From: Ignavibacteriaceae bacterium
GTDB taxonomy: Bacteria > Bacteroidota > Ignavibacteria > Ignavibacteriales > Ignavibacteriaceae
Direction: 5' to 3'
NCBI GenBank assembly: GCA_008933765.1
Contig: WBUK01000018.1
Coordinates: forward strand, 1 to 55,689
DNA: 55,689 nucleotides
The notes beneath the pieces are model-generated. The model was not told the DNA's origin. It worked only from the letters and a program-made list of their open reading frames with translations, and made no database searches. Made by a program: the position numbers and the translations under genes. Numbering within the stretch: the stretch's first letter is position 1; each line of letters starts with the position of its first letter. Shown here piece after piece: positions 8,581 to 18,485 of this stretch.

Positions 8581-11500
8581 CTAACTTATCTCTGTTGGTG
8601 GGGTTCCGAAATAATTTTTAAAGCTTCTGGTAAAATTTGACTGTTCGGAGTAGCCAACCATCATAGCCACTTCTTTCACCGAAAGTTGCTTCCCTTTCAA
8701 TAATACCATCGCTTTTTCAAGACGGGTTCTGCGAATCAATACTCCTGCGGTGCAACCCGTCAGAGCGTTAAGTTTCCGGTTTAGCGGGCTGATGCTGTAG
8801 CCAAGCTCCCTTGCCAAAGTTTCTGCGGTGAAGTGCTCGTCACTTAGCCTTTCGGCAACTATCGAACTCACTTTCAAAACAAAGCGGCTCTCAGGGGTTG
8901 TTTCAGCCTCTTTATCCGATGGGGTTTGCACAACCGTCTGAAATCTTTCTCTCAGTTTTTTTCTTAGTTCTAACAGGTTCTTAACCCTGGTTCTTAGTTC
9001 AATCGGCTTGAATGGTTTCACTAAGTAATCATCAGCCCCCGATTCCAAACCTTCAATCTTATCTTCAAATGCAGCTTTAGCCGTAAGAATAATCACGGGG
9101 ATGTGATTAGTCAGCTCGTTTTGTTTCAATCTCCTGCTAAGTTCAACGCCGTCAATTCCGGGCATCATAATATCTGTGATAACGAGGTCGGGAATAGTTC
9201 CTTCAGCAATATTTAGCCCCTGTGTTCCGTCAGCAGCTTCAATCACACGATAATCACTACGAAGCTCTTCACTGATAAAAGTTCTGATGTCGGCATTATC
9301 ATCGATAACTAAAATAATTTCAGAATCATTTTGTTCTGTTTCTGTCAGCAGTTCTTCAGCACCATGCTCCCCGGAGTCAACCGAACCGGTATAGCCTTTA
9401 ACATTTTCGGGCACTTCTGAATCGGAAATTTCATTCGGTTTCAGGTGCGCTTTCCCGAGCGGAAGAAGCACTCTAAACTCTGTTCCTTCACCCGGTTGTG
9501 ATTCTGCGGTAATAATTCCATGTTGCAGTTCTGTAAATTCTTTAACAATAGTTAAGCCAATTCCCGTTCCCTCCACATCGCTCATCTGCTTTCGGTCAAT
9601 CTGATAAAACCGGTCAAAAATCAAGGGCAGCCTCTCTTTCGCAATGCCAATGCCTCCGTCTTTAACCACGATTTCAAAATACCCTTCGGAGAAGTGTAAT
9701 GAAGTGTCGGTTGAATCCAAATTCCTGAAGGCACCGTTGTGCGAAGAAACCTCAACCAATACAAAGCCGTTGTCTTTATTGTACTTTATCGCATTTGAAA
9801 TCAGGTTGATCAGCAAAATCTCAGTCATTTCACGGTCGAACCATGCAATTATCTGCCTGCTTGAAGCATTGAACTCAAGCCTTATTCCTCTTTTTTCAGC
9901 CAACGACTCAAAAGTCATCATTACCAACCGTGCAAAGGCAACAACATCAGTTTTCATCGCATTTATTTTTTTCTTTCCCGATTCAATCTTCGATATTTCC
10001 AAAAGTTGATTAATCAGTTTCTGCAGTCTTAGGGAGTTCCTTATCCCCATTTTAATTTTTGCCACAGCCGAATCATCGTGAACTTTTTCCAAAAGGCTTT
10101 CAAACTGCCCAAGAATCAGGGTCAGTGGCGTTCTAAATTCGTGCGAGATATTTGTAAAAAACCGGGACTTTAAGGAATCCAACTCCTTCAGTTTTTCAGC
10201 CTGAGCCTTCACTTCAGCGGTGCGTTCATCAATCAACAATTCCAACTCTATATTTTTTCGGCTCAGATGATACAGGCGCCACTTGATAAAACCGTAAACC
10301 AACCCTACAAGTGCGAAAAAATAGAGCACAAGCGCAAAAGTGCTCAAATACCATGGAGGTGTAATTTCAAAAGTGAACGAAACTTCATCGCTCACCGCAC
10401 CGTTTAGCGATTTTGCACGCACCTTAAAAACATAACTACCGGGTGAAAGATTAGTGTAATCTTTCTTTGCATCTGCTGAAAACTCAGACCACTTATCCTC
10501 GTACCCCTCAAGTTTAACGGAATAGAGATCAAGCTCTGAAGCTTCGAAAGACAATGATGAAAATTCGAACCTGAGGGAACTCACAGGGTATGAAAGCCGG
10601 GTATTAACTTCTTCGTTTAACTGACTTTTCGTCAGGTCGTCTCCCCTGAAAACCAAAGAATCACCGGAAAGGATAACCATGCTGATAATAGGCAATGGTT
10701 GCTTGTACTGCACCCCGCCTCTTCCCTCTCCCTGCAGTGCAATTCCGGCAACTCCGTCCGTTCCTCCGAAATAAATATATCTGTTTACCTTATCGTAGCC
10801 TAAGGAAAAGATTGAGTTTTCATTTTCTAAGTCAAGCGCTTTTTGAAGTTCGTTAAGTTCGGGTCTGTCTGTTTGTTTTTTGTTTTTATAATCCCAAGCA
10901 AGGACGAAGAGGTGCCCGAGCCTGTTATAACACGAGACAATAGCTTCATTCGCACCGATATCAAGCACGCCTGTTAAGCCGGTAAATTTAATCCCTTTGA
11001 GGAAGGAAGTATCTTCAACCAACTGATCCGCTTCATTTAGAATGAATGTTCTCTCGCCAAAATTAACTATTGGGTTGCCGTTCAACAGAAAAACTTTCGC
11101 TTCAACAATTCCTGAGGAATCAGGGTCGATCTTGAATTTTTTCGAGATGCCGTATCCGGTTGGCTCTGCACGGTTTGGTTCAATCACTAAAATCCCTGAG
11201 TAGGCAGTGCCTAACCATACCCTCCCCTTCTTATCCTCCTGAATATATCTGACTGCGGCGTTAAAATCTTTAACTTCACCAATCATCTTAAGAGTTTCCC
11301 CCTCTTTTTTTGCAATCATCAGACCATTTTCGTGCCCTAAGAAGAAAACCCCCTGATTAGCGTCAGATTTCCGAACGGAATAAAATATTTTTTTCGGCAG
11401 TTTTAAGTTTGCAGCCTGTTTTCCCTCGGTAACAAACAGCCCTTCGGTTGCCGCACAGATTACTCTGTTTGCGTCAACTTCAAAACCCCAAGCCTGGGAG

Positions 11501-12648
11501 GGTATCCCCTCGATCTGCTCAAACTTGCCTTTCCCTCGGTGCACGAAAACTCCTGATGAAGTGGCAACATAGAGTGCGTTGTTCACAAAAATAACATCGC
11601 TCACAAACCCCTTCAAGCCATCCCGCTCGTTGAAAACGCTAACTTTCGAAGGAACTTCCACAACGGCAATCCCGTTTTGCAACCCAAGCCACAATTTCCC
11701 ATCCGAAAAAAAAGAGCACAACACCCCATCGTCCCGCAAGCCATTTTGCGTATCTATTCGTGTAACTATTTTCCCTTGCTTATTCACTACAACCAGCCCA
11801 GAAGTCAGCGAACCGAGTGCGAGGTTTCCGTCATCAAGCAATATAGCGTTGTAAAAAAGCCCGTCATCCAAAAACTTAGGTGCTTCAGAATTTATTTCGG
11901 TGAAATGTCTTCCGTCGTAAAGAAAAAACTCCCCTTTTGAGTTAACAAACAGGTGTTTATTCCCGTTGTTGTCGTACGGGAAAACACCCCTGATGTTCCA
12001 TTTATCAAAAATATTCCCCGATTCCAAGCGTTGTGGTTTGCCGTCATTAAACCTGAAAAGCCCGTTTTCGCCTTGTTCAAGTATATATAATTCGTTGTTC
12101 ATCAAAAAGACAGTGCGTATTTTAGTTTCACACTCCCAAACCATAAGGTTTGTTTTCTTACCATTAGAAGAAGCAAACTGAAAAGAAAAGATATACTTTG
12201 TAGTTACGAAATAAACTTTATCACCAAGAGTTACAACTGATTGTACATGCCCAACAGGTAAATATTTGGCAGGAACATACTTAAGCAGCGATCGGTATTC
12301 CCTAACCCCGTTTGGCAACATTTCAAGATAGCCAAAATCATCGGCTGAACCGACATAAACCCGCCCATGGCTATCGGTGGCTAAAGCCTTTGCAACTAAA
12401 TTCGGAAGCTTTATTAAGCGCCACCTGTTGCCGTCAAACTCAAGTACTCCGGTTGCATTTGCAACGAGAATCATCCCGCGCTTGTCTTTTATTATTGAAA
12501 AATTTTGATTGTGTGCTTTATATTCTTTCGGTAAAAAATTGCGTACTACCAACTCACCTGACACCGGCTGACCGGCTGCAGAGGGCGAAAGAAGTGGGAA
12601 AATGATCAAAAATGCTACAATTCTGAACAATTGAGCGGAAATTTTCAT
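8581..12648 (-). CDS. Hybrid two-component system: periplasmic propeller sensor, histidine kinase, receiver and AraC regulator in one chain (HTCS)
   Basis: A 1355-residue one-piece signalling protein. It has a signal peptide (about 1–26), a large periplasmic region of two-component-regulator propeller repeats, a Y_Y_Y domain (about 690–755), one membrane segment (about 757–780), a HisKA domain with FFTNISHEFRTP (phospho-accepting His836), a HATPase domain (NLISNAIKYN, GGIGIAKE, GTGIGL), a receiver with Asp1159 in ITDIMMP, and a C-terminal AraC-type DNA-binding domain ending GYSEQSNFTRSFKNYFG. In Bacteroidota such HTCS proteins sense oligosaccharides or other extracellular ligands and switch on neighbouring export and uptake genes. 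No SusC/SusD pair lies next to it; the nearest candidate target is the T9SS propeller gene downstream. The ligand is unknown. Confidence 0.95.
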   Translation of the reverse strand: MKISAQLFRIVAFLIIFPLLSPSAAGQPVSGELVVRNFLPKEYKAHNQNFSIIKDKRGMILVANATGVLEFDGNRWRLIKLPNLVAKALATDSHGRVYVGSADDFGYLEMLPNGVREYRSLLKYVPAKYLPVGHVQSVVTLGDKVYFVTTKYIFSFQFASSNGKKTNLMVWECETKIRTVFLMNNELYILEQGENGLFRFNDGKPQRLESGNIFDKWNIRGVFPYDNNGNKHLFVNSKGEFFLYDGRHFTEINSEAPKFLDDGLFYNAILLDDGNLALGSLTSGLVVVNKQGKIVTRIDTQNGLRDDGVLCSFFSDGKLWLGLQNGIAVVEVPSKVSVFNERDGLKGFVSDVIFVNNALYVATSSGVFVHRGKGKFEQIEGIPSQAWGFEVDANRVICAATEGLFVTEGKQAANLKLPKKIFYSVRKSDANQGVFFLGHENGLMIAKKEGETLKMIGEVKDFNAAVRYIQEDKKGRVWLGTAYSGILVIEPNRAEPTGYGISKKFKIDPDSSGIVEAKVFLLNGNPIVNFGERTFILNEADQLVEDTSFLKGIKFTGLTGVLDIGANEAIVSCYNRLGHLFVLAWDYKNKKQTDRPELNELQKALDLENENSIFSLGYDKVNRYIYFGGTDGVAGIALQGEGRGGVQYKQPLPIISMVILSGDSLVFRGDDLTKSQLNEEVNTRLSYPVSSLRFEFSSLSFEASELDLYSVKLEGYEDKWSEFSADAKKDYTNLSPGSYVFKVRAKSLNGAVSDEVSFTFEITPPWYLSTFALVLYFFALVGLVYGFIKWRLYHLSRKNIELELLIDERTAEVKAQAEKLKELDSLKSRFFTNISHEFRTPLTLILGQFESLLEKVHDDSAVAKIKMGIRNSLRLQKLINQLLEISKIESGKKKINAMKTDVVAFARLVMMTFESLAEKRGIRLEFNASSRQIIAWFDREMTEILLINLISNAIKYNKDNGFVLVEVSSHNGAFRNLDSTDTSLHFSEGYFEIVVKDGGIGIAKERLPLIFDRFYQIDRKQMSDVEGTGIGLTIVKEFTELQHGIITAESQPGEGTEFRVLLPLGKAHLKPNEISDSEVPENVKGYTGSVDSGEHGAEELLTETEQNDSEIILVIDDNADIRTFISEELRSDYRVIEAADGTQGLNIAEGTIPDLVITDIMMPGIDGVELSRRLKQNELTNHIPVIILTAKAAFEDKIEGLESGADDYLVKPFKPIELRTRVKNLLELRKKLRERFQTVVQTPSDKEAETTPESRFVLKVSSIVAERLSDEHFTAETLARELGYSISPLNRKLNALTGCTAGVLIRRTRLEKAMVLLKGKQLSVKEVAMMVGYSEQSNFTRSFKNYFGTPPTEIS

Positions 12649-12851
12649 ATCAGTTGAATGATTTTATCGATCGCATTAAAATTATTTCACTTTATTATTG
12701 TTTAATCTAACAATTTTTTACAATATTTAATCAATTTTTATTTACCCGTGAATGTTACTGACAAATATCTTTGTTTATTTGCTAATCATTTCATTTAATT
12801 TGCGTATTCGATTTTTAAAAATGCTGAAAGGACAAATAAGGAGTAACATAT

Positions 12852-13280
12852 ATGTTGACTATGGATGACGAAGAAAATCTGAAGCAGGAGTTTTCCGGCT
12901 CGTTTTCGCAGGAAGGGCTTTACAGTGATTACTGTGAGTTTAAACCGGCAAAATTTAACCCCGACGACGATGAAGATGATGACTTCAAAGACGACGATTT
13001 TGACGATGACGACCTGAAAGATGATGATTTTTTGGACGACGAAGAAGAGGACTTCGATGATGAAGACCTGGAAAAATATTTAGAAGACTTCCGGGAAGAC
13101 GATTTTCTACAAGAAGATGAATATAACCTTGACGAAGAAGAGGACTTCGATGATGACGATGATGATGACTTTGACGACGATGAGGATGACGATGAATTTG
13201 ACGATGATGATTTTAACGATGACTTCGAGGATGAAAACTTTGGTAACCTCGACGACGATGAGGACGACGACGATTTTTAA
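12852..13280 (+). CDS. Hyperacidic Asp/Glu-rich small protein
   Basis: A 142-residue frame whose first 35 residues look ordinary (MDDEENLKQEFSGSF). From about residue 38 the rest is almost entirely Asp and Glu, with Phe, Leu and a few Lys interspersed (units such as DDDFDDDD and EEDFDDED). AAGGAG about eight bases ahead of the ATG at 12852, together with a strong terminator after the stop, argues for a real expressed gene. Starting at the fourth codon (MDDEE) is equally possible. I do not recognise a family. Extreme acidity is seen in nucleic-acid mimics, cation-binding proteins and the acidic tail of RNA-polymerase delta subunits, but nothing here selects among these. The GAY-rich DNA is prone to slippage, so length may vary between strains. 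Confidence 0.65.
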   Translation: MLTMDDEENLKQEFSGSFSQEGLYSDYCEFKPAKFNPDDDEDDDFKDDDFDDDDLKDDDFLDDEEEDFDDEDLEKYLEDFREDDFLQEDEYNLDEEEDFDDDDDDDFDDDEDDDEFDDDDFNDDFEDENFGNLDDDEDDDDF

Positions 13281-13340
13281 ACCCCTGCATTGTATTTAAC
13301 CCATATTGAATATTTAAGCGCTTAATTAAGAAATTATTAT

Positions 13341-13373
13341 AAAAAAGGCTCCGTTTTCCCGAGCCTTTTTTTT
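13341..13373. terminator. Bidirectional intrinsic terminator
   Basis: GGCTC (13347–13351) pairs with GAGCC (13361–13365). The stem is flanked by six A on the left and eight T on the right, so the A/T tracts can extend it and it can terminate in both directions. It serves the acidic-protein gene on the plus strand and possibly hldD on the minus strand. Confidence 0.88.
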
Positions 13374-13453
13374 AATTTTTATTCTTTCTCTTTTACCCAC
13401 CCGGGTTGCCTTCCGTCGTCTCCCTTAGCAACCTAATTTTTTTAATTTTTATT

Positions 13454-13563
13454 CTCTTTCTGTTACTCACCCAAAAACTTACCCGGCACTGCATGCTTAG
13501 CATAACGGACGAAGCAGGAAGAAGAACTCTTTCTGTTACTCACCCAAAAACTTACCCGGCACT
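13454..13563. repeat. Direct repeat: tail of hldD duplicated downstream of its stop
   Basis: A 37-base sequence at 13527–13563, which includes the last codons and stop of hldD, recurs without a mismatch at 13454–13490 (offset 73). A weaker third copy (CTTTCTCTTTTACCCACCC) lies near 13383–13402. This is one of six gene-end duplications in the window. Confidence 0.9.
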
Positions 13564-14510
13564 AAATAGTTTTTAACATAATCGGCAACGCCTTCTTCTA
13601 ACGAATGTAACACATCCTGATAGCCTGCGGCTTTAATTTTCGAAATATCCGCCTGGGTAAAATATTGATATTTCTCAGCCAAATGTTGAGGCATATCGAT
13701 ATATTCAATGTTGGTTTCTCTTCCGAGTGCGTTAAAAATGGCGGAAACTAAGTCGTTCCAGGTGCGTGCTTTCCCCTGCCCTAAGTTAAATAACCCATTT
13801 GCTTCGGGGTTGTTAACTAAAAACAGCGTCATATCAACGGCGTCTTTCACATAAACGAAGTCGCGCATTTGCTCACCGTCTTTATAATCGGGATGAAGCG
13901 ATTTAAAAAGTTTCACCTTTCCGGTTTCCATAATCTGCCCGTAGGCTTTGTGGACAACACTTCGCATATCCCCTTTGTGTGCTTCGTTGGGCCCGTAAAC
14001 ATTGAAATATTTCACCCCGGCAATCTGCTTAAGCGCCCCTGAAAGGTAAGCCCATTGATCGAACCGGTTTTTAGAGTATCCGTACATGTTCAGTGGTTTC
14101 AGGTTCAGCGGGTTATCATCGGTATCCTCAAAACCGTTGGCACCGTCGCCGTAAGTAGCAGCAGAGGAAGCATAAACAAACCGTACATCTTTGAGCAAAG
14201 CGTACTCGGTGAGAACTTTCGTGTACCGGTAATTGTTCTCCATAAGGTGCCCGGCATCGGTTTCGGTAGTTGAAGAATTGGCGCCGAGATGGATAATTGC
14301 TTCTAAATTCCCGAAATGAACACGGTCTTCGACCATTGTGATGAACTCGTGTTTATCTATAAAGTCAAGAAATTTCAGGCTTACTAAGTTTTTCCATTTC
14401 TCGTCTTTCCCAAGGGAATCCACGATTACAATATCCGTAATCCCCATTTGGTTCAAGCGCCACACTATTGCACTGCCGATAAAACCCGCTGCTCCGGTTA
14501 CTATATACAT
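13536..14510 (-). CDS. hldD: ADP-L-glycero-D-manno-heptose 6-epimerase
   Basis: A 324-residue extended short-chain dehydrogenase/reductase. The NAD(P)-binding glycine motif TGAAGFIGS is at residues 5–13. SSAATYGDG carries the catalytic Ser/Thr region, and YGYSKNRFDQW holds the active-site Tyr-x-x-x-Lys. KYFNVYGPNE and LGQGKARTWNDL are typical of the HldD/RfaD family, and full length is about 310–330. The enzyme interconverts ADP-D-glycero- and ADP-L-glycero-heptose in the cytoplasm to supply the lipopolysaccharide inner core, implying a Gram-negative envelope with heptose. It stands alone, convergent with the acidic-protein gene and divergent from metH. Its 3' end is duplicated downstream. 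Confidence 0.95.
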   Translation of the reverse strand: MYIVTGAAGFIGSAIVWRLNQMGITDIVIVDSLGKDEKWKNLVSLKFLDFIDKHEFITMVEDRVHFGNLEAIIHLGANSSTTETDAGHLMENNYRYTKVLTEYALLKDVRFVYASSAATYGDGANGFEDTDDNPLNLKPLNMYGYSKNRFDQWAYLSGALKQIAGVKYFNVYGPNEAHKGDMRSVVHKAYGQIMETGKVKLFKSLHPDYKDGEQMRDFVYVKDAVDMTLFLVNNPEANGLFNLGQGKARTWNDLVSAIFNALGRETNIEYIDMPQHLAEKYQYFTQADISKIKAAGYQDVLHSLEEGVADYVKNYLVPGKFLGE

Positions 14511-14522
14511 GTTTTTGTTGCT

Positions 14523-14555
14523 TTTGCTTTATATGCTTAAAAAAAATTAAATTTG
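14523..14555 (+). promoter_or_regulatory. Candidate metH promoter (TTTG-N21-TAnnTTTG)
   Basis: TTTTG ending at 14526 is separated by 21 bases from TAAATTTG at 14548–14555. This matches the Bacteroidota primary-sigma consensus in both boxes and spacing. The start codon of metH follows 57 bases later. The leader between is AT-rich and too short and unstructured for a SAM or cobalamin riboswitch. Confidence 0.5.
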
Positions 14556-14612
14556 TAGTTCTATTTTAACTAAATGCTAAAAAAAAATCAAATATTTTAA
14601 TAACTAAGTTGA

Positions 14613-17600
14613 ATGACCTTTACGATGAACAATACTAAAGAGATACTTGAAAAACTGCTCGAGGAACGAATACTGGTGCTTGATGGCGCAATGGGTACGA
14701 TGATTCAGAAATATAACCTCGAAGAAGAAGATTTCAGGGGCGAAGAATTTAAAAACCACCCAAGTGACCTGAAAGGGAACAACGATCTTCTTTCACTTAC
14801 ACAACCCGAAATTATAAAAGAAATCCACCGAAAATATCTTGAAGCCGGTGCGGATATAATCGAAACAAACACTTTTTCCGGCACTTCAATTGCTCAGGCA
14901 GACTACTCACTCGAAAGTTTAGTCTATAAACTCAACTTCCAATCAGCAAAAATAGCAAAGGAAGTTACAGCCGAGTTCAACATACCCGGTAATAACAAGC
15001 CCCGTTTTGTTGCCGGCGCTTTAGGACCAACAACCAAATCGCTTTCACTCTCCCCTGATGTTAATGACCCCGGTTTCCGTGCCGTAACTTTCGATCAGGT
15101 TGCCGGTTCTTATGCTGAACAGCTTCGAGGGTTAATTGATGGCGGGGTTGACATAATCTTAGTTGAAACAATATTTGATACTCTTAACGCTAAAGCAGCA
15201 ATTTATGCAATCAGCGAAGTTTTTAAGGAAAAAGATGTATCTCTGCCCGTTATGATTTCAGGCACGATTATCGACAACAGTGGGAGAAACCTTTCGGGTC
15301 AAACCGCCGAAGCGTTCCTGATTTCTGTCAGCCACGCCCCCAATCTGTTAAGCGTTGGTTTGAACTGTGCTTTGGGTCCCACACAAATGCGCCCGTTTTT
15401 GAAAGAACTTGCCGACCAGTGCCCATTTTTCGTTAGTGTATATCCGAATGCCGGCTTGCCGAACGAGTTCGGCGGTTACGACGAAACACCGAAAATGATG
15501 GCGGATGTGCTGCATGAATTTGCAGAAGACAACATGATTAACATCGTCGGTGGGTGCTGCGGCACAACCCCGGAACACATAAAAACTATTGCAGAGGCAG
15601 TAACAAAAATTCCGCCGAGAACTAAACCCGATATCCCCAAATATCTGCGCATAAGCGGGCTTGAACCTTTGGTTTTCAGACCACAAACCAACTTTGTGAA
15701 TGTTGGGGAAAGAACCAATGTCGCCGGCTCTAAAAAATTTGAACGCCTTATTATGGCAGGGAACTACGAGGAAGCCCTTTCTATTGCACGAGGGCAGGTT
15801 GAAGGCGGTGCACAGGTGCTGGATGTGAACATGGACGAGGGAATGCTCGATTCTGTTGAAGCGATGACTAAATTCCTTAACCTTCTCGGTGCAGAGCCTG
15901 ACATAGCAAAACTTCCGATTATGATCGATTCTTCAAAGTGGGAAGTGCTGGAGGCAGGATTGAAAGTGCTTCAGGGCAAATCCATAGTGAACTCAATCAG
16001 CATGAAAGAGGGAGAGGAAGTATTTAAAGAACAGGCGCGAAAAGTAAGGCAATATGGGGGTGCCGTTATCGTTATGGCTTTCGACGAAAAAGGGCAGGCG
16101 GATAACCTTGAAAGAAGAATTGCAGTTTGCTCGAAAGCGTATAAAATTCTGACCGAAGAGGTTGGGTTCCCCCCCGAAGATATAATTTTCGATCCTAATA
16201 TACTTACCGTTGCAACCGGCTTGGAAGAGCACAATAACTACGGCGTGGATTTCATCGAAGCAACCCGCTGGATAAAAGAAAACCTCCCTTACGCAAAAGT
16301 AAGCGGCGGGGTTTCCAATGTTTCATTCTCGTTCCGCGGCAACGATACCGTGCGCGAAGCAATGCACTCCGCTTTTCTTTACCACGCAATTAAAGCCGGT
16401 TTGGATATGGGGATCGTTAACGCCGGGCAACTCGCTGTTTATGAAGATATCGATAAAGAACTACTCACGCTCGTGGAAGATGTGTTGCTTAACCGCAACC
16501 CGGACGCTACCGAAAAACTGATTTCTTTCGCCGAAAGCGTGAAAAACAAAGGGAAAGTTGACACAAAAGCCGAAGGCTGGAGAGACACCCCCGTGGAGGA
16601 AAGACTCAAATATGCACTTCTGAAAGGAATTGTTGACTATATCGACGCCGACACGGAAGAAGCCAGACTGAAATACCCCAGCCCACTCAGCGTGATTGAA
16701 GGTCCGCTGATGGATGGGATGAATGTGGTCGGCGATCTCTTCGGAGCAGGAAAGATGTTCCTTCCGCAGGTGGTGAAATCTGCACGCGTGATGAAAAAAT
16801 CGGTCGCTGTGCTTATCCCATATATAGAAGAAGAGAAGAAAAAGGCGGAACTTGCCTCTCAAAGCAACGGCAAAATTTTGCTGGCTACTGTTAAAGGTGA
16901 TGTCCACGATATTGGTAAAAACATCGTAGGCGTGGTGCTTGGTTGCAACAATTTTGATGTGATGGATTTGGGCGTAATGGTGCCGACAAATCAGATTATG
17001 GAAACAATAATCAAAGAGAACATCGATATGGTGGGCGTCAGCGGTTTGATTACCCCATCGTTGGATGAGATGATCGGCGTTGCAAAAGAGATGGAAAGAC
17101 GCGGTATGAAGATACCCCTTCTTATCGGTGGCGCAACCAGTTCACGCATTCACACTGCCGTTAAAATTGCGCCGCATTATTCCGGTCCCGTTGTGCATGT
17201 GCTTGATGCTTCACGCAGCGTCCCCGTAGCTCAGAAACTTATTAACCCGGAAACCCGCGATGAATTTGCTGCTGAAATTAAAGCGGAATACACACAGCTC
17301 CGTGATGACCACCACAAAAAACAGAGCCACAAAGAGTTCATCTCAATTGAAGACGCTCGTAAGAACCGGTTCCAAACCGACTGGAAGGAATACACCCCGC
17401 CCGTGCCGAAAAAACTGGGGATTACTGAGTTCTACGATGTTCCTTTAAAAACATTGACCGAATACATGGACTGGACTCCCTTCTTCCAGGCTTGGGAGCT
17501 AAAAGGCAAATACCCCGGAATATTCGAAACCGCCAAGTACGGCACCGAAGCTAAAAAACTGTTTGAAGACGCTACGGAAATTCTCAATAAAATTATTGAC

Positions 17601-18326
17601 GAAAAACTGCTTCAGGCGAACGGAATTGTAGGCATTTTCCCGGCAAACAACATAAACTGCGATGATGTTGAAGTTTACACAAATGAGGAAAGAAAAGGCA
17701 TTCTTGCCGAGTTCCACTTCATCAGGCAGCAGGCGTTCAAAGCTGCCGGGCTTCCAAATATGTGCCTTGCGGATTTCATCGCACCAAAAGAAACAGGTGT
17801 TAAGGACTACATCGGCTTCTTCGCCGTTACTGCAGGTATTGGAACAGATGAACTTGTGGATAAATACCACGCAGAGAACGACGACTATTCGGCAATCATC
17901 GTTAAAGCGCTTGCCGATCGTCTTGCCGAGGCTTTCGCCGAGTACCTGCATGCAGTTGTAAGAAAAGAAGTGTGGGGCTTCGCCGCGGATGAACAGTTAA
18001 CCAACGAACAGCTGATTGCAGAAGAATACCGCGGAATCCGACCCGCACCGGGATACCCTGCATGCCCGGATCATACGGAAAAACCAACCTTGTTCAGAAT
18101 ATTGGATGTAACCGCTAAAACGGGCCTAAACATAACCGATCACATGGCGATGTTCCCTACTGCAGCGGTGTGCGGTATCTATTTCTCACACCCCGGTTCA
18201 AAGTATTTCACAACCGGTAAGATCAGCAAAGATCAGGTTCTTGACTATCGCAAAAGAAAAGGTATGAACTTAGTGGAAGCTGAAAAATGGCTGCGCCCAA
18301 TCCTCAACTATGATGAAGGTGATTAG
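14613..18326 (+). CDS. metH: Cobalamin-dependent methionine synthase
   Basis: A full-length, 1237-residue MetH with all four modules. The homocysteine-binding barrel (about 1–335) carries the zinc ligands Cys252 in GLNCALGP and Cys315/Cys316 in [10 protein letters not shown]. The methyltetrahydrofolate (pterin) barrel begins near residue 365 ([13 protein letters not shown]). The cobalamin cap and Rossmann domains hold the lower-axial ligand His765 in [13 protein letters not shown]. The C-terminal activation domain has [15 protein letters not shown] for S-adenosylmethionine binding. It transfers the methyl group of methyltetrahydrofolate to homocysteine via cob(I)alamin in the cytoplasm. A second ATG at codon 5 (MNNTKEIL) may be the true start. 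It is monocistronic. Confidence 0.97.
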   Translation: MTFTMNNTKEILEKLLEERILVLDGAMGTMIQKYNLEEEDFRGEEFKNHPSDLKGNNDLLSLTQPEIIKEIHRKYLEAGADIIETNTFSGTSIAQADYSLESLVYKLNFQSAKIAKEVTAEFNIPGNNKPRFVAGALGPTTKSLSLSPDVNDPGFRAVTFDQVAGSYAEQLRGLIDGGVDIILVETIFDTLNAKAAIYAISEVFKEKDVSLPVMISGTIIDNSGRNLSGQTAEAFLISVSHAPNLLSVGLNCALGPTQMRPFLKELADQCPFFVSVYPNAGLPNEFGGYDETPKMMADVLHEFAEDNMINIVGGCCGTTPEHIKTIAEAVTKIPPRTKPDIPKYLRISGLEPLVFRPQTNFVNVGERTNVAGSKKFERLIMAGNYEEALSIARGQVEGGAQVLDVNMDEGMLDSVEAMTKFLNLLGAEPDIAKLPIMIDSSKWEVLEAGLKVLQGKSIVNSISMKEGEEVFKEQARKVRQYGGAVIVMAFDEKGQADNLERRIAVCSKAYKILTEEVGFPPEDIIFDPNILTVATGLEEHNNYGVDFIEATRWIKENLPYAKVSGGVSNVSFSFRGNDTVREAMHSAFLYHAIKAGLDMGIVNAGQLAVYEDIDKELLTLVEDVLLNRNPDATEKLISFAESVKNKGKVDTKAEGWRDTPVEERLKYALLKGIVDYIDADTEEARLKYPSPLSVIEGPLMDGMNVVGDLFGAGKMFLPQVVKSARVMKKSVAVLIPYIEEEKKKAELASQSNGKILLATVKGDVHDIGKNIVGVVLGCNNFDVMDLGVMVPTNQIMETIIKENIDMVGVSGLITPSLDEMIGVAKEMERRGMKIPLLIGGATSSRIHTAVKIAPHYSGPVVHVLDASRSVPVAQKLINPETRDEFAAEIKAEYTQLRDDHHKKQSHKEFISIEDARKNRFQTDWKEYTPPVPKKLGITEFYDVPLKTLTEYMDWTPFFQAWELKGKYPGIFETAKYGTEAKKLFEDATEILNKIIDEKLLQANGIVGIFPANNINCDDVEVYTNEERKGILAEFHFIRQQAFKAAGLPNMCLADFIAPKETGVKDYIGFFAVTAGIGTDELVDKYHAENDDYSAIIVKALADRLAEAFAEYLHAVVRKEVWGFAADEQLTNEQLIAEEYRGIRPAPGYPACPDHTEKPTLFRILDVTAKTGLNITDHMAMFPTAAVCGIYFSHPGSKYFTTGKISKDQVLDYRKRKGMNLVEAEKWLRPILNYDEGD

Positions 18327-18387
18327 GTCTAACCTGAGGAAGTGAAAAACCGGCGGATACCCTGCTGAAAAAATTTACTGTTTTTAG

Positions 18388-18485
18388 TTAACGGGCACTC
18401 ATTTTTGAGCGCTCGTTAATACTAATTCAATTTACGGTATTCGCTAACGGGCACTCATTTTTGGGCGCTCGTTAATACTAATTCA
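18388..18485. repeat. Tandem palindromic repeat at the metH / SpoIIE-gene junction
   Basis: A 41-base unit occurs at 18389–18429 and 18445–18485 with one mismatch (offset 56). Each copy contains an inverted repeat, TTAACGGGCACTC and GAGCGCTCGTTAA (or GGGCGCTCGTTAA), around an ATTTT loop. The right copy spans the stop codon of the minus-strand gene. Placed between two converging genes, the hairpins may act as bidirectional transcription ends, though no clean T-tract follows. Confidence 0.75.

Noticed and set aside
8581..12648. SusC/SusD-type polysaccharide utilisation locus around the HTCS regulator
   Set aside because: No SusC/SusD pair or glycoside hydrolase is adjacent; the TonB-receptor-like gene at 47.7 kb is too distant and not of SusC type.
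13117..13299. Met/Thr-rich frame inside the acidic-protein gene
   Set aside because: It is the shifted reading of the GAY-rich repeats, without its own ribosome-binding site.
14511..14612. Possible SAM or cobalamin riboswitch ahead of metH
   Set aside because: The leader is about 100 bases of A/T-rich sequence without conserved stems or the cobalamin box; too short for either class.
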